From Empedobacter brevis NBRC 14943 = ATCC 43319 (lineage in GTDB: Bacteria > Bacteroidota > Bacteroidia > Flavobacteriales > Weeksellaceae): 64,000 nucleotides of DNA. The notes beneath the pieces are model-generated. The model ran no database searches. It was not told the origin of the DNA and was given only the letters and a program-made list of their open reading frames with translations. Below, piece by piece: positions 53,837 through 62,935 of this stretch; position 1 is the stretch's first letter, and each line of letters starts with the position of its first letter. Where the stretch lies: assembly GCF_000382425.1 (NCBI RefSeq), contig NZ_KB908292.1:372001-436000 (forward strand), read 5' to 3'. Both the position numbers and the translations under genes were made by a program.

Positions 53837-55663
53837 ATGGGAGCAATTGAAGAAATAGTATCTTGTATAGATTCTAAACAAAGTTATGTCTTAGAAGCCG
53901 GTGCAGGCTCCGGAAAAACATATTCACTTATTCAAACATTACGATATGTAATAGAGAAACGAGGTGCTGAATTAGAATTAAACGGACAGAAAATAATTTG
54001 CATTACCTATACCAATGTTGCTAAGAATGAAATTATAAAACGTATTGAATATAATGATTTAGTAAATGTATATACAATTCACGAATTTTTATGGCAATCA
54101 ATAAAGCAATTTCAAAAACAATTGAAAGTTGAACTTTGCAAATTAAATGAAGTAAGATTGGCAAGTGACAAATCTAATAGCAAAGATTCTAAGTACTTAG
54201 AGAATTTATCTGCTCGTGTTGAAAATATCGATAATGTGATTTATGACGATTCATCTTTTAGAGATTTTGAGAAAGGCGAACTTCATCACGATGATGTAAT
54301 TGATTTAGCGAAAATGATATTTGAGAACTACAATTTGATTACCTCAATTACTGCCCAAAAATATCCATATATATTTATAGATGAATATCAAGATACATCG
54401 GAAGAAACAATTAAATTACTAATTGACGATTTGTTAATTCCTAATAGTAGTAGAATTGTTCTTGGCTTTTATGGAGATTCACATCAAAAGATCTATGATA
54501 ACGGTATAGGTGATTTAGAAGAATATTATGAGAGAGAACTACCAATTTTACAATTAATTAAAAAAGAAGAAAATTATCGCTCTTCAAAATCAGTTGTTCA
54601 TCTGTTAAATAATTTCAGAACTAATATACAGCAAGTCTCAAAAAAAGAAATTGATGGAACTGTAAGATTTTTATATTGGGCTAATCATCCGGAAAAACCC
54701 AAAAAAGGTATAACAGAATTTAATAATGGTTTAAAAGCGATCAAAAATAAATATTATGATGATGCTATAATAAAATTAAAATTAGAAAATTGGAATTTCG
54801 AATCGAATAGCAAGGATAAAATTTTAGTTTTAGCTAATAGCAGAATAGCTGATAGAGGTGGGTTTTCAAATTTATATAGTATTTTTTCAAAGAGAAGTAG
54901 CTTAGCAGTAAAAGAAAATTTATTAGATCGAAATCATATTTTAATAAAATTATTCTGCGGATATGTTGATAAAAAATCATCACAAGAAAGAAAAGTAGGT
55001 TTAGAACATCTTTTAAATTATTGGACAGAAGGAAATCAGAACGAAGTGATTCGATTCATTAAAAAAAATGGGCTATTTCTTAATGAATTTAAACACAACA
55101 AAAAGAAAGAAGTTTCTGATTTCCTGAATGATTTGGCAATTAATAGAGATAAGAAAACAGTAAAAGATATATTAGACAGCTTACTAGAAAAAGAAATAAT
55201 TTTTTCCAAAAATTACAATGATTTTGTAATTAGAACTAATCAAGAATTGGAAGGTTTGGATGAAGAAAAAACTAATAGAATTGAAAAAGATAAAACCTTA
55301 TTTAACTCATTTTTAGCATTACCGTACAAAGAGATACTCAACTTTTGGAAGCATATTCAAAATCAGACCGTTTTTTCTACTAAGCACGGTACAAAAGGCG
55401 ATGAATATAGAAATGTTTTAACTGTAATTGATGATACTGAATGGGTAGCAAAATATAATTTTAATAACTTCTTTAGTGATGTGGATCAAAATGAAGATAG
55501 AAAAACATTAACTCGAAATCTTTTTTATGTGGAATGTTCTAGAGCGAAAGAAAATCTAGTCGTTTTAATGCTGTCAAAATTGACAGATGAATCGCTTGCA
55601 GTTATTCAAAATTGGTTTGGAGAAGAAAATGTGAATGATATTGAACAGTATTTAGAAAATTAA
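53837..55663 (+). CDS. gajB: Gabija helicase GajB (UvrD/Rep-like SF1)
   Basis: GajB senses DNA ends or ssDNA made during phage growth and activates GajA. SF1A motifs are clear: Walker A EAGAGSGKTYS (20-30), Ia CITYTNVAKNEI, Walker B IFIDEYQDTSEE (Asp182, Glu183), III GFYGDSHQKIYD, IV ENYRSS, V STKHGTKGDEYRNVLTVID, VI FYVECSRAKENLVVL. At 608 aa it is longer than B. cereus GajB (494 aa), with the extra part between motifs IV and V. It starts 1 nt after the gajA stop, so the two are co-translated. Confidence 0.88.
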   Translation: MGAIEEIVSCIDSKQSYVLEAGAGSGKTYSLIQTLRYVIEKRGAELELNGQKIICITYTNVAKNEIIKRIEYNDLVNVYTIHEFLWQSIKQFQKQLKVELCKLNEVRLASDKSNSKDSKYLENLSARVENIDNVIYDDSSFRDFEKGELHHDDVIDLAKMIFENYNLITSITAQKYPYIFIDEYQDTSEETIKLLIDDLLIPNSSRIVLGFYGDSHQKIYDNGIGDLEEYYERELPILQLIKKEENYRSSKSVVHLLNNFRTNIQQVSKKEIDGTVRFLYWANHPEKPKKGITEFNNGLKAIKNKYYDDAIIKLKLENWNFESNSKDKILVLANSRIADRGGFSNLYSIFSKRSSLAVKENLLDRNHILIKLFCGYVDKKSSQERKVGLEHLLNYWTEGNQNEVIRFIKKNGLFLNEFKHNKKKEVSDFLNDLAINRDKKTVKDILDSLLEKEIIFSKNYNDFVIRTNQELEGLDEEKTNRIEKDKTLFNSFLALPYKEILNFWKHIQNQTVFSTKHGTKGDEYRNVLTVIDDTEWVAKYNFNNFFSDVDQNEDRKTLTRNLFYVECSRAKENLVVLMLSKLTDESLAVIQNWFGEENVNDIEQYLEN

Positions 55664-55674
55664 AATATAAAGTC

Positions 55675-55711
55675 GTTCGCTAGTTAAAATAATTTATTTT
55701 AACTAGCGAAC
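55675..55711. repeat. Perfect 37-bp palindrome between defence operons
   Basis: The 18-base arm 55675-55692 (starting GTTCGCTAGTT) is the exact reverse complement of 55694-55711, with one central base. It lies 12 nt after gajB and before the end of the convergent operon. It may be a two-way terminator, though no T run follows, or a site for a protein or recombination. Confidence 0.8.
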
Positions 55712-55758
55712 TAAATATTCTCTGCGGTATTAGGCTTCTTATATGATATTACTATTGA

Positions 55759-56781
55759 TTATGAAAGATCAATCATCATATGATTCATTTCTAAATTTGT
55801 ACTATGTATGGTCTTTGCAATTTTAATGTTTCTTACATTTTCAAACTCATTTGTTATATCTCTAAAACCAATGTTTAAATCAAGTTTGAAGTTTGATGGA
55901 TAATGAATCGCCAACACGTCTGACTGGTAATCACGCCATTTTTCATCAAATTCATTAGAATTACCTAAAAAATAAATCACAACATAGTATCTATTTATTG
56001 TAGAAATGTAAATTGGACACTTTAAAATATGAGTTTCTGTATATTTTTTATCTCTTAAGATAAAAGCTTCAATTAAAGCAATATTTTCACCACCACCAGA
56101 CTGAACAACTAAGTCTGCATTACCAGCATCAGCACCACCAGTAGAAGTCCCCATTCTAGGTTGGTCTTGGATTGCCCATCCCCAAAAAGGAAAACGAAAT
56201 CGGAGAATTGCCTCCAAAAAATCATTGTATCTATTTTCGTGCGTAATTTGTTTTATTGCTTCTCGTTTTTCAATAATTATTTTCAATGACTGCACAAGTT
56301 CATTTAGAATAAATGTACTCAAATCTCTTTTATCATTTATAATTTCAGGTGTAATACTTGGAATTTTTGAAGGTGTAAGGTTTCTAATTCTTTCAAGACT
56401 GATTTTATATTTCTGTAAAAGTTGAACTGATTCAGCGTTGTCAAGGATTTTTTTGATATTTAAAGGTATAGTATTGACACTATTGTTTAGCAAATAATCT
56501 TTTGCATTTTGTATATATTCAAATGCCAATTCTTGTAAATCTCGTTCAACATAATATTTATAAATAGTTGGGATTATTTCAACGTCATACAAGAAACTTT
56601 TTGAAAGCACATTTATTGTTTGGTCAAATCTTTTCGCATCATTAATTGCTGCCAAAAAATATAATTGATTGATTGCTATTGATTCATTTAATTCTGATAA
56701 ACCTTTCTTTTCTTCGTCACTAAGACTACTGACAAAGCTCTCCCAATTCTGATTTGCTTGGTTCAATAATTCTATATTCAT
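55759..56781 (-). CDS. Unknown protein with PD-(D/E)xK-like C-terminal core (340 aa)
   Basis: Third gene of the STAND-NTPase operon. The N-terminal 180 residues are helical (YFLAAINDAKRFDQTINVLSK, TPR-like). From residue 185 the chain becomes alpha/beta: RYNDFLEAILRFRFPFWGW, then NADLVVQSGGGENIALIEAFIL. The order Glu190, Asp223, Glu238 followed by a beta-strand is what a PD-(D/E)xK nuclease core would give, but the usual Lys after the second acidic residue is Phe240. It overlaps the upstream gene by 4 nt (ATGA). A defence role is inferred from context only. Confidence 0.7.
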   Translation of the reverse strand: MNIELLNQANQNWESFVSSLSDEEKKGLSELNESIAINQLYFLAAINDAKRFDQTINVLSKSFLYDVEIIPTIYKYYVERDLQELAFEYIQNAKDYLLNNSVNTIPLNIKKILDNAESVQLLQKYKISLERIRNLTPSKIPSITPEIINDKRDLSTFILNELVQSLKIIIEKREAIKQITHENRYNDFLEAILRFRFPFWGWAIQDQPRMGTSTGGADAGNADLVVQSGGGENIALIEAFILRDKKYTETHILKCPIYISTINRYYVVIYFLGNSNEFDEKWRDYQSDVLAIHYPSNFKLDLNIGFRDITNEFENVRNIKIAKTIHSTNLEMNHMMIDLS

Positions 56782-59615
56782 TCTATTTCAATGGCTTTTA
56801 AAGTTTCTGCGCGGTATAGATGAAAAGCATATCTAATATTTTTTGTATCCTCTGACAGAAGTGACCTGAATAATTTAATTGCCTCATCATAGCTTTTGTC
56901 ATTATATAATTTGAATAATGCAATATAAAACTGCTTCATCTTTTGCATTTTTTTGTCAGCTTCGGAATGCATATACTGCTTTTTAGGAATTTCAATACCA
57001 TTCAGCTTTCTATAATCTTTCTCTTTGAAGGCCAGTAATAAATTTACTTGGAAAAGAAGATTTTCTCTATTTTCATCGTGGTGCTTAATTTTTTCGAAAT
57101 GTTCTTGAATTCTATCTATAAGAGGTTTTGCTAACTCCCAATGGCTTTCAGAATTTACAGATTCAATCAAAGCATATTGAAGTTCTGTTGTTGTAAACAC
57201 TTCGTCAATAAAAGCTTCAATTTTAACTTCTGAAATTCGCTGCGATATAATATCCCGTTGCCCTTTTGAATCCAAAATATTAATTGCTGTTAGCATTCTT
57301 CCGATATCATTGCTTGTCGTAAAAAACGTCTTTACGAATTCGTTTGGATTTTTATCGTTAAAATAATTAATGCATTTATAAAGTAATGCTGTCAAATGTT
57401 GATTATAAATATTATAACCAAAATCACTAAACATCTCATTAAATATGTCAATTCTCTTATTAGACAAATCATCAAGAGAATAGAGCAAAGAGAAATCTTT
57501 TATCCATTTTTCAAGTTGAACCAATGTCTTATTGACAGGCAACCCATCAATCTCATATAAATTTTTGTTTTGATTAATTGATATGAAACTAATCATCAAA
57601 GATTTTAAGTATAGTTTGATTTTTTCAAATTGTTCTTGATTTTGTTTTTCGTATTTATCTCCATCGGCATTAAAATTCAAGTATAAAACAAAATTATTAT
57701 GGAAAGCTTCTAAAATATTATTTTTCTCAAAAAGCAGAAATAAGTATCCCCAATCCATTATTTCAAAACCAAATTCATTTATACCTCTTTCAGCTTTTTG
57801 TTTCTCTATCCCTTTGTTGTACGTCTGGACTTCAATATCGATTTGTGAATAAAATTCTGATAAATATTTTTCTAAAGTATAAACTAATTCTTTTGTACTT
57901 TCTACAAGTTTTTGTTGCTCACTCTTTGAAATTTCATCCTCTGAAAATCGAATATTACCCAATCGTAATATTTCTACTGATAAATCCAAAAGAGGAGATT
58001 TTAATTTTAAAAATTGATTATACTGCGCAAAAACCTTGGTTATATTATTTCTAATATGATCGATAATACTTGGCAATAATGCAATAATTATTCTTGGATT
58101 AATAAATGGTTTTGGGTATATATTTATATCTTTTATCCTTTTAATGCTTAATTTTTTTAATGCTTCATCATAGCGTTTTCTAAAAGCATTGTGGCTAATA
58201 ATATTGTTTGAATTATTATTGTATCTAAAAACTTCTTCTGTTAAATCAAATAAAATTCTCGAAATTACTTCTCCTTTATTTTCATTGTCAGAAGTAGTGG
58301 AACAAAATTCATCTAATGTAAAGTCGAATACTTCAAGCCATAAATTATTCATTAATTCATATCGCTCTTCATCTTTTCTCTCCCTATTTGATTGTTCACT
58401 TAAAAAATTATCATCGATTCCCATCTTATCAATCATTTTAAATGCGATTGGGATTAACTCAGAATCGGTTAAAAGATAAGGAATGACAAAAGGAAATTCA
58501 CTAGGAATCTCATGATATAAAGACCATACTAAAAATGGTTTAGAAGTATCTTTTAAAATCTCTAATCCATTTTTATAAGGTCGAGAATCTTTAGATTCAT
58601 TATGAACAATAATTCTAAGAAGTGAATAGCAAAAGCTTCGTGTTTTCTGATAATCAAAGAATTCATGATAGTACCTTTTGTGAAAATTTACACTCTCAAT
58701 AAAATCCCAAGATGTTTTATAATTGAATTTAACATTTGGAATTTGAGCTTTAATATCAATGTGTTGATAACGATTCGCATCAAGCCATATTTTTCTAAAT
58801 TCATCATCAGATTTTAACAAATCATTTTCTGAACTTAAATATTCTACTGCAAGTTCACTAACTTTTGTTGTGTTTTCTTGAGCAAGAAATCCATCTAAAT
58901 TTCCAACGCATATTTGAGTTCCCCAGATAATCTTAAAATATTTTTCAAATTGTTTTATTGTAGCATTTTCTCCACCAATCAACAACCAAAGTGTCGAAGC
59001 AATTTCATTTTTCAAGTATCTTGAGTAATCATTTTGTCCTTTCCAATAGAATACATTGCCCTCTATATTGTAGTCAATTATGTTTTTTTCCTTAAGAAAA
59101 TTTATAGTTATTTGTTTTGGAGCATACTTTTTTAAAATGTCATTTAATTCGATTCCAGTAATACTTGGTTGCTCATTTTCGAAACAATTTTGAAAATAAA
59201 TCTGTAAACATCGAACAAAATGCATTTTATCGGATGGAATTTCTATAGGCTTATTTTCTTCTTCGTAATAACCAACTTGCCAAATGAAATTTCGGACTAA
59301 TTCGGGCACAATCACATCTCCGTTAACTGTTCTAATCCAATGTATTTTATAAAAATCACCAAATGTTAAAGTGGTACCTTGAGTTTTATTATACTCTTCA
59401 ATTATGGATTCAAATACAGATTTGCTTCTATCAATAAATTTTAATTTAATAAGTATATGAGAAATAATTAAAGAAAGATTAAATAGGAGATTTTCAGATT
59501 TTATATTTTGGTCAATATGAGCCGAATAAGCATTTTTATTACGTGCCAAATATTTAAGCCGTTCGCTTAATGATTTAAGTTTTTCTTTTGCGGCGTATGA
59601 ATAAAAGAATTGCAT
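56778..59615 (-). CDS. Large unknown protein of the STAND-NTPase operon (945 aa)
   Basis: No known domain was recognised. The protein is largely helical, without signal peptide or membrane segments. The C-terminal end (FYIALFKLYNDKSYDEAIKLFRSLLSEDTKNIRYAFHLYRAETL, landmarks) reads as TPR-like repeats, and the N-terminus is also repeat-like (KLKSLSERLKYLARNKNAYS). Such long helical proteins often serve as sensors or scaffolds. It lies 33 nt after the NTPase gene and overlaps the 340-residue gene, so the three proteins are made together. Confidence 0.75.
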   Translation of the reverse strand: MQFFYSYAAKEKLKSLSERLKYLARNKNAYSAHIDQNIKSENLLFNLSLIISHILIKLKFIDRSKSVFESIIEEYNKTQGTTLTFGDFYKIHWIRTVNGDVIVPELVRNFIWQVGYYEEENKPIEIPSDKMHFVRCLQIYFQNCFENEQPSITGIELNDILKKYAPKQITINFLKEKNIIDYNIEGNVFYWKGQNDYSRYLKNEIASTLWLLIGGENATIKQFEKYFKIIWGTQICVGNLDGFLAQENTTKVSELAVEYLSSENDLLKSDDEFRKIWLDANRYQHIDIKAQIPNVKFNYKTSWDFIESVNFHKRYYHEFFDYQKTRSFCYSLLRIIVHNESKDSRPYKNGLEILKDTSKPFLVWSLYHEIPSEFPFVIPYLLTDSELIPIAFKMIDKMGIDDNFLSEQSNRERKDEERYELMNNLWLEVFDFTLDEFCSTTSDNENKGEVISRILFDLTEEVFRYNNNSNNIISHNAFRKRYDEALKKLSIKRIKDINIYPKPFINPRIIIALLPSIIDHIRNNITKVFAQYNQFLKLKSPLLDLSVEILRLGNIRFSEDEISKSEQQKLVESTKELVYTLEKYLSEFYSQIDIEVQTYNKGIEKQKAERGINEFGFEIMDWGYLFLLFEKNNILEAFHNNFVLYLNFNADGDKYEKQNQEQFEKIKLYLKSLMISFISINQNKNLYEIDGLPVNKTLVQLEKWIKDFSLLYSLDDLSNKRIDIFNEMFSDFGYNIYNQHLTALLYKCINYFNDKNPNEFVKTFFTTSNDIGRMLTAINILDSKGQRDIISQRISEVKIEAFIDEVFTTTELQYALIESVNSESHWELAKPLIDRIQEHFEKIKHHDENRENLLFQVNLLLAFKEKDYRKLNGIEIPKKQYMHSEADKKMQKMKQFYIALFKLYNDKSYDEAIKLFRSLLSEDTKNIRYAFHLYRAETLKAIEIE

Positions 59616-59648
59616 AATTATTATTTATTTCTAAAATTATTCTGAAAA

Positions 59649-62603
59649 TTAATCTTTATTTTCTTTAAAAAGTTTTTCCATATCACTTCTAAGTAATTTG
59701 TATATCCAATTTCTAATAACACAAAAATCATCAACTTTAGGTGTTTTTATTCCATAAATCGTTTGAACCCGATCCCGATCGTATTCGTAATGGATAATAC
59801 TATTAAGTGAAAAATGTCTTAAAATTTTAACACCATCTTCTTCAAAAGCTTTCTCCGATGACTTATTATTATAATAAATTTTTACATTTTCACCATTAGA
59901 AGGGCGGTATCCGAATAACCCCCATTTGAGAACATCAGAGTCTTTCATATAGAAAAAGTATTCGTGTGGGCAATTTGTATAGAATGATAATTCACTTTTT
60001 AAAGTTGGAAAATTATCTTCTACAAAAGCTCTATAACAGGATTCTAAATGTTTAAAAAAACTTTCTATGTATAATTTTGCTTGACTCGAAGTATATTGAG
60101 AAATTCTTACTTGATTTAAATTCTGTCTTCTATCTTGTTCGTGAAATTGTTTAACTTCAGCAACTGATTTATTTGGATATGGTAAATGATAATTTTTAAT
60201 TTCTTTATATCCTCTTTCTAATAGAATGTTTACGATTTTAAATAACTCTTCGTAAATTGCAGCATCTCCTCCAAAATGAAGTTCAGGTATCTCTAAATTC
60301 GTACTTATTGCTTCTTCAACTTTTTCATCAAGCGTAGGTGAAGAAAAACCTTTTCTGTGGGTAAAGTGATAAGATACTCTAAACCTGTAAACTCTATCTC
60401 GTAAATCCGTTAAATCAATTGGATAAATTACTTCGAATCTTGGGAGATAGTAATCATTTACCTTTAAGTCATAACCTAATTTTTTATGATAATAGTAAAG
60501 TATCAAGGATATTTGTTCGAAAAGTAAAACATCAGAATTATATGTGGTAAGTCTTCCTTTTTGAATAATATCTTTTAGCTGTTTAAATAGATTTTGTTTG
60601 ATAATCTTATTTTGGTCGGGAACCAAAAGCGATGTATTAGTTCCGTAAACAGAATTAACTCCCATCTTTAAAAAATCACATCTATCCAAATCTGAAAAAG
60701 GGTCTTTTAAATCTTTTAATTGAACTTTTTTTGCATTGGGTTCTAAATGAAACAAAGCATAACCGTCTTTATTTATAAGGTCGTTTGGAAGTATAATTCC
60801 AATTTCACCATCCGTTCTTGGGTCAAATAATTTTTTAAAATTTTTAAAATTTTCATCTAAATACAAATTATAATCTGTTACATATTGGAGAGCTTTATCC
60901 TTTTTAAACCTCGCAAGAGTAAACATATGTGAATGACTTGCATTTTCAACATAAAAATCAATAGCACTCTGACCAATATAATTTTGATAAAATTTCTCAA
61001 GTATATTATAGAATTCAGTATCACTTAGTTTGTCTAAATTGTAACTATGGAAACATATTATGTAATCTCGAATTTTGGAATAGTAAAATGATATATTATA
61101 AGAATCTTCTTTGTTAGATTTAATAAGGATATTTCTTGTAAATAAATCTTCAGGCAGATTCTCTTTAATTGAAAAATTTAATTTTCTAAGCAAATTATCC
61201 ACATCCAATCCCTCATCTTTAAAAGCTTCTAATGATGTATAATCATAATTCAGTAATATTTTTCCGATTTCTGATAAAATTCTAATTCCCTTTTCTGCAC
61301 CTAAACTTAGTTCCGTTTTTTCAAGTGATTGTCTGATGTATATTTTTATTAACTCTTTATCATTAATTTTATCTGGTATCTGTTTATGGCTATAAACTTC
61401 ACTAAATATTCTCAAGAAGAATCCATTTCTTAATTCTTTTAATAATTCCTTTGAAATATTGCCTTGAAAGCCAAAAACACTTTTATATACTGGAATAATA
61501 TTTTCCATTTCTTCATCAGTAAAATCTTCTAATAAGAATCCCATATTACCAGAAGGCTTATTAGTTATCTCTGGAAATTTATTCAGTTCTTCATATAAAT
61601 GTGATGGAGTTCCATTTATTTTTAAAATACTATCCCAAATATTCGATTTACAGCTAATACATAACTTTACGTTACTTAAATTCCTACAAGCAAGAGCAAT
61701 CTCACTCAATTCGAGTGAAATATTTGGATTAATACTTTCATCTATCGCATCAATAAATAGTAGAACTTGTTTATTTACAAATCTTCCTAATTCATCAAGT
61801 TTCTTTAAAACTAAATCACTATCACTTTTACTGGAAAAAACACCATTCAAATCTTGCGCAATATGTTCTAATGGTGATCTATTAATTATTGAAGCATTGT
61901 AAAAAAAAACAAATTTATCTTCTAAGTTTTGGAGAGCTAATGAACAAATTACATTTGTTTTTCCAACACCAGCAGAACCTACCACACTGAAAATTTTTGC
62001 ATCAGAATTGAGAAAACGATTAAATGCAAAAAGTAAATCTTGTCTTTGACAATAAAGATCTTTGACAAATTTAGAAGTGGGAGTGTTGATAGCTCCTATA
62101 ATTGGTCCCATTCTATCTTGAACCTGGTTTTCACAAAATAACATTAAATTTTCAGTAGAGAATGAAACAAATTTTTTAAGTGCTTCATACCTTATTCTTA
62201 ACTCTTCATCCGTAGAAAGAGTATATCCATTTCTCCAAAAAGATGATTGCTCAGAAATTTTTTGACCCGTTAATTCAATTCTTGATACTGAATCAAAAAT
62301 TCTCGTTGTATGTCCATTAGTGATTATTGTAAATGGAGCAATATCGTCTAGTAGAGACCTCGCATATGAAATTCCTTGGTCTATATCATTTTGAGTTATG
62401 GAAATTGAATCATTTTTTAATTCGATAATGAATAAATTTCTTCCATTTCCTTTACATAAAATGTCTGACCTACCTTTAATAGTGTGTTGTGATTTTCCGA
62501 GTCTTATAGTAAATGAATATTCTAATTTGATTTCAGAAACATTGAAGCCTAAATCATTTAAAAATGGTAAAAGCAATTTCCCTCTAACTTCTTCTTCGTT
62601 CAT
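59649..62603 (-). CDS. HSDR_N-type nuclease fused to NACHT-like STAND NTPase (984 aa)
   Basis: First gene of the operon. Residues 1-130 look like the HSDR_N endonuclease domain: Glu28, then GRSDILC with Asp47, then FIIELKN with Glu61 and Lys63, a full PD-(D/E)xK set. Residues about 185-420 are a P-loop NTPase with Walker A GSAGVGKT (209-216) and Walker B LLFIDAIDES (281-290), the DAxDE form of NACHT/STAND proteins. The rest (420-984) is long, without a known repeat, and probably the sensor. STAND nucleases of this plan (Avs group) sense phage proteins and oligomerise; whether this belongs to a named Avs type is not decided. Confidence 0.8.
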   Translation of the reverse strand: MNEEEVRGKLLLPFLNDLGFNVSEIKLEYSFTIRLGKSQHTIKGRSDILCKGNGRNLFIIELKNDSISITQNDIDQGISYARSLLDDIAPFTIITNGHTTRIFDSVSRIELTGQKISEQSSFWRNGYTLSTDEELRIRYEALKKFVSFSTENLMLFCENQVQDRMGPIIGAINTPTSKFVKDLYCQRQDLLFAFNRFLNSDAKIFSVVGSAGVGKTNVICSLALQNLEDKFVFFYNASIINRSPLEHIAQDLNGVFSSKSDSDLVLKKLDELGRFVNKQVLLFIDAIDESINPNISLELSEIALACRNLSNVKLCISCKSNIWDSILKINGTPSHLYEELNKFPEITNKPSGNMGFLLEDFTDEEMENIIPVYKSVFGFQGNISKELLKELRNGFFLRIFSEVYSHKQIPDKINDKELIKIYIRQSLEKTELSLGAEKGIRILSEIGKILLNYDYTSLEAFKDEGLDVDNLLRKLNFSIKENLPEDLFTRNILIKSNKEDSYNISFYYSKIRDYIICFHSYNLDKLSDTEFYNILEKFYQNYIGQSAIDFYVENASHSHMFTLARFKKDKALQYVTDYNLYLDENFKNFKKLFDPRTDGEIGIILPNDLINKDGYALFHLEPNAKKVQLKDLKDPFSDLDRCDFLKMGVNSVYGTNTSLLVPDQNKIIKQNLFKQLKDIIQKGRLTTYNSDVLLFEQISLILYYYHKKLGYDLKVNDYYLPRFEVIYPIDLTDLRDRVYRFRVSYHFTHRKGFSSPTLDEKVEEAISTNLEIPELHFGGDAAIYEELFKIVNILLERGYKEIKNYHLPYPNKSVAEVKQFHEQDRRQNLNQVRISQYTSSQAKLYIESFFKHLESCYRAFVEDNFPTLKSELSFYTNCPHEYFFYMKDSDVLKWGLFGYRPSNGENVKIYYNNKSSEKAFEEDGVKILRHFSLNSIIHYEYDRDRVQTIYGIKTPKVDDFCVIRNWIYKLLRSDMEKLFKENKD

Positions 62604-62650
62604 TAATAATAGTTATATAAGATTTCATTTTTTCACAAAATGCTCAAAAT

Positions 62651-62658
62651 CAAATATA
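62651..62658 (-). promoter_or_regulatory. -7 promoter box of the STAND operon
   Basis: On the minus strand TATATTTG matches TAnnTTTG, about 48 nt before the start codon at 62603; a second, one-mismatch box (CATATTTG) lies 8 nt further upstream. Confidence 0.5.
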
Positions 62659-62935
62659 CAAATATGCCTTATTAGGAAAAATACTTTTAGTTGAGAATTT
62701 ATAAAAAGTAACTTACTAAATAAAAACAGAAGATAAAGCTAATTCGCCTGCTCTATCAGCAATTATATTTATCAAGACATAGCGCTTTTTGCAAATACCA
62801 CATTAAAGGTCTTGCACAAGGTGCAACCTCGAAAAGCTTATCAATAAAAGGACGAGAAAAAGTTACAAAAATCCTCATGTAAATGTTATAATTATAAATA
62901 TTTTAGAATTTCGTTTAGTTCAATTCTAATTAGAT
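62659..62935. other. Intergenic region between STAND operon and integrase
   Basis: No gene is visible. TTGCAC-AAG-GTGCAA (62812-62826) is a small perfect inverted repeat; whether it is an integrase or regulator site is unknown. Confidence 0.4.
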
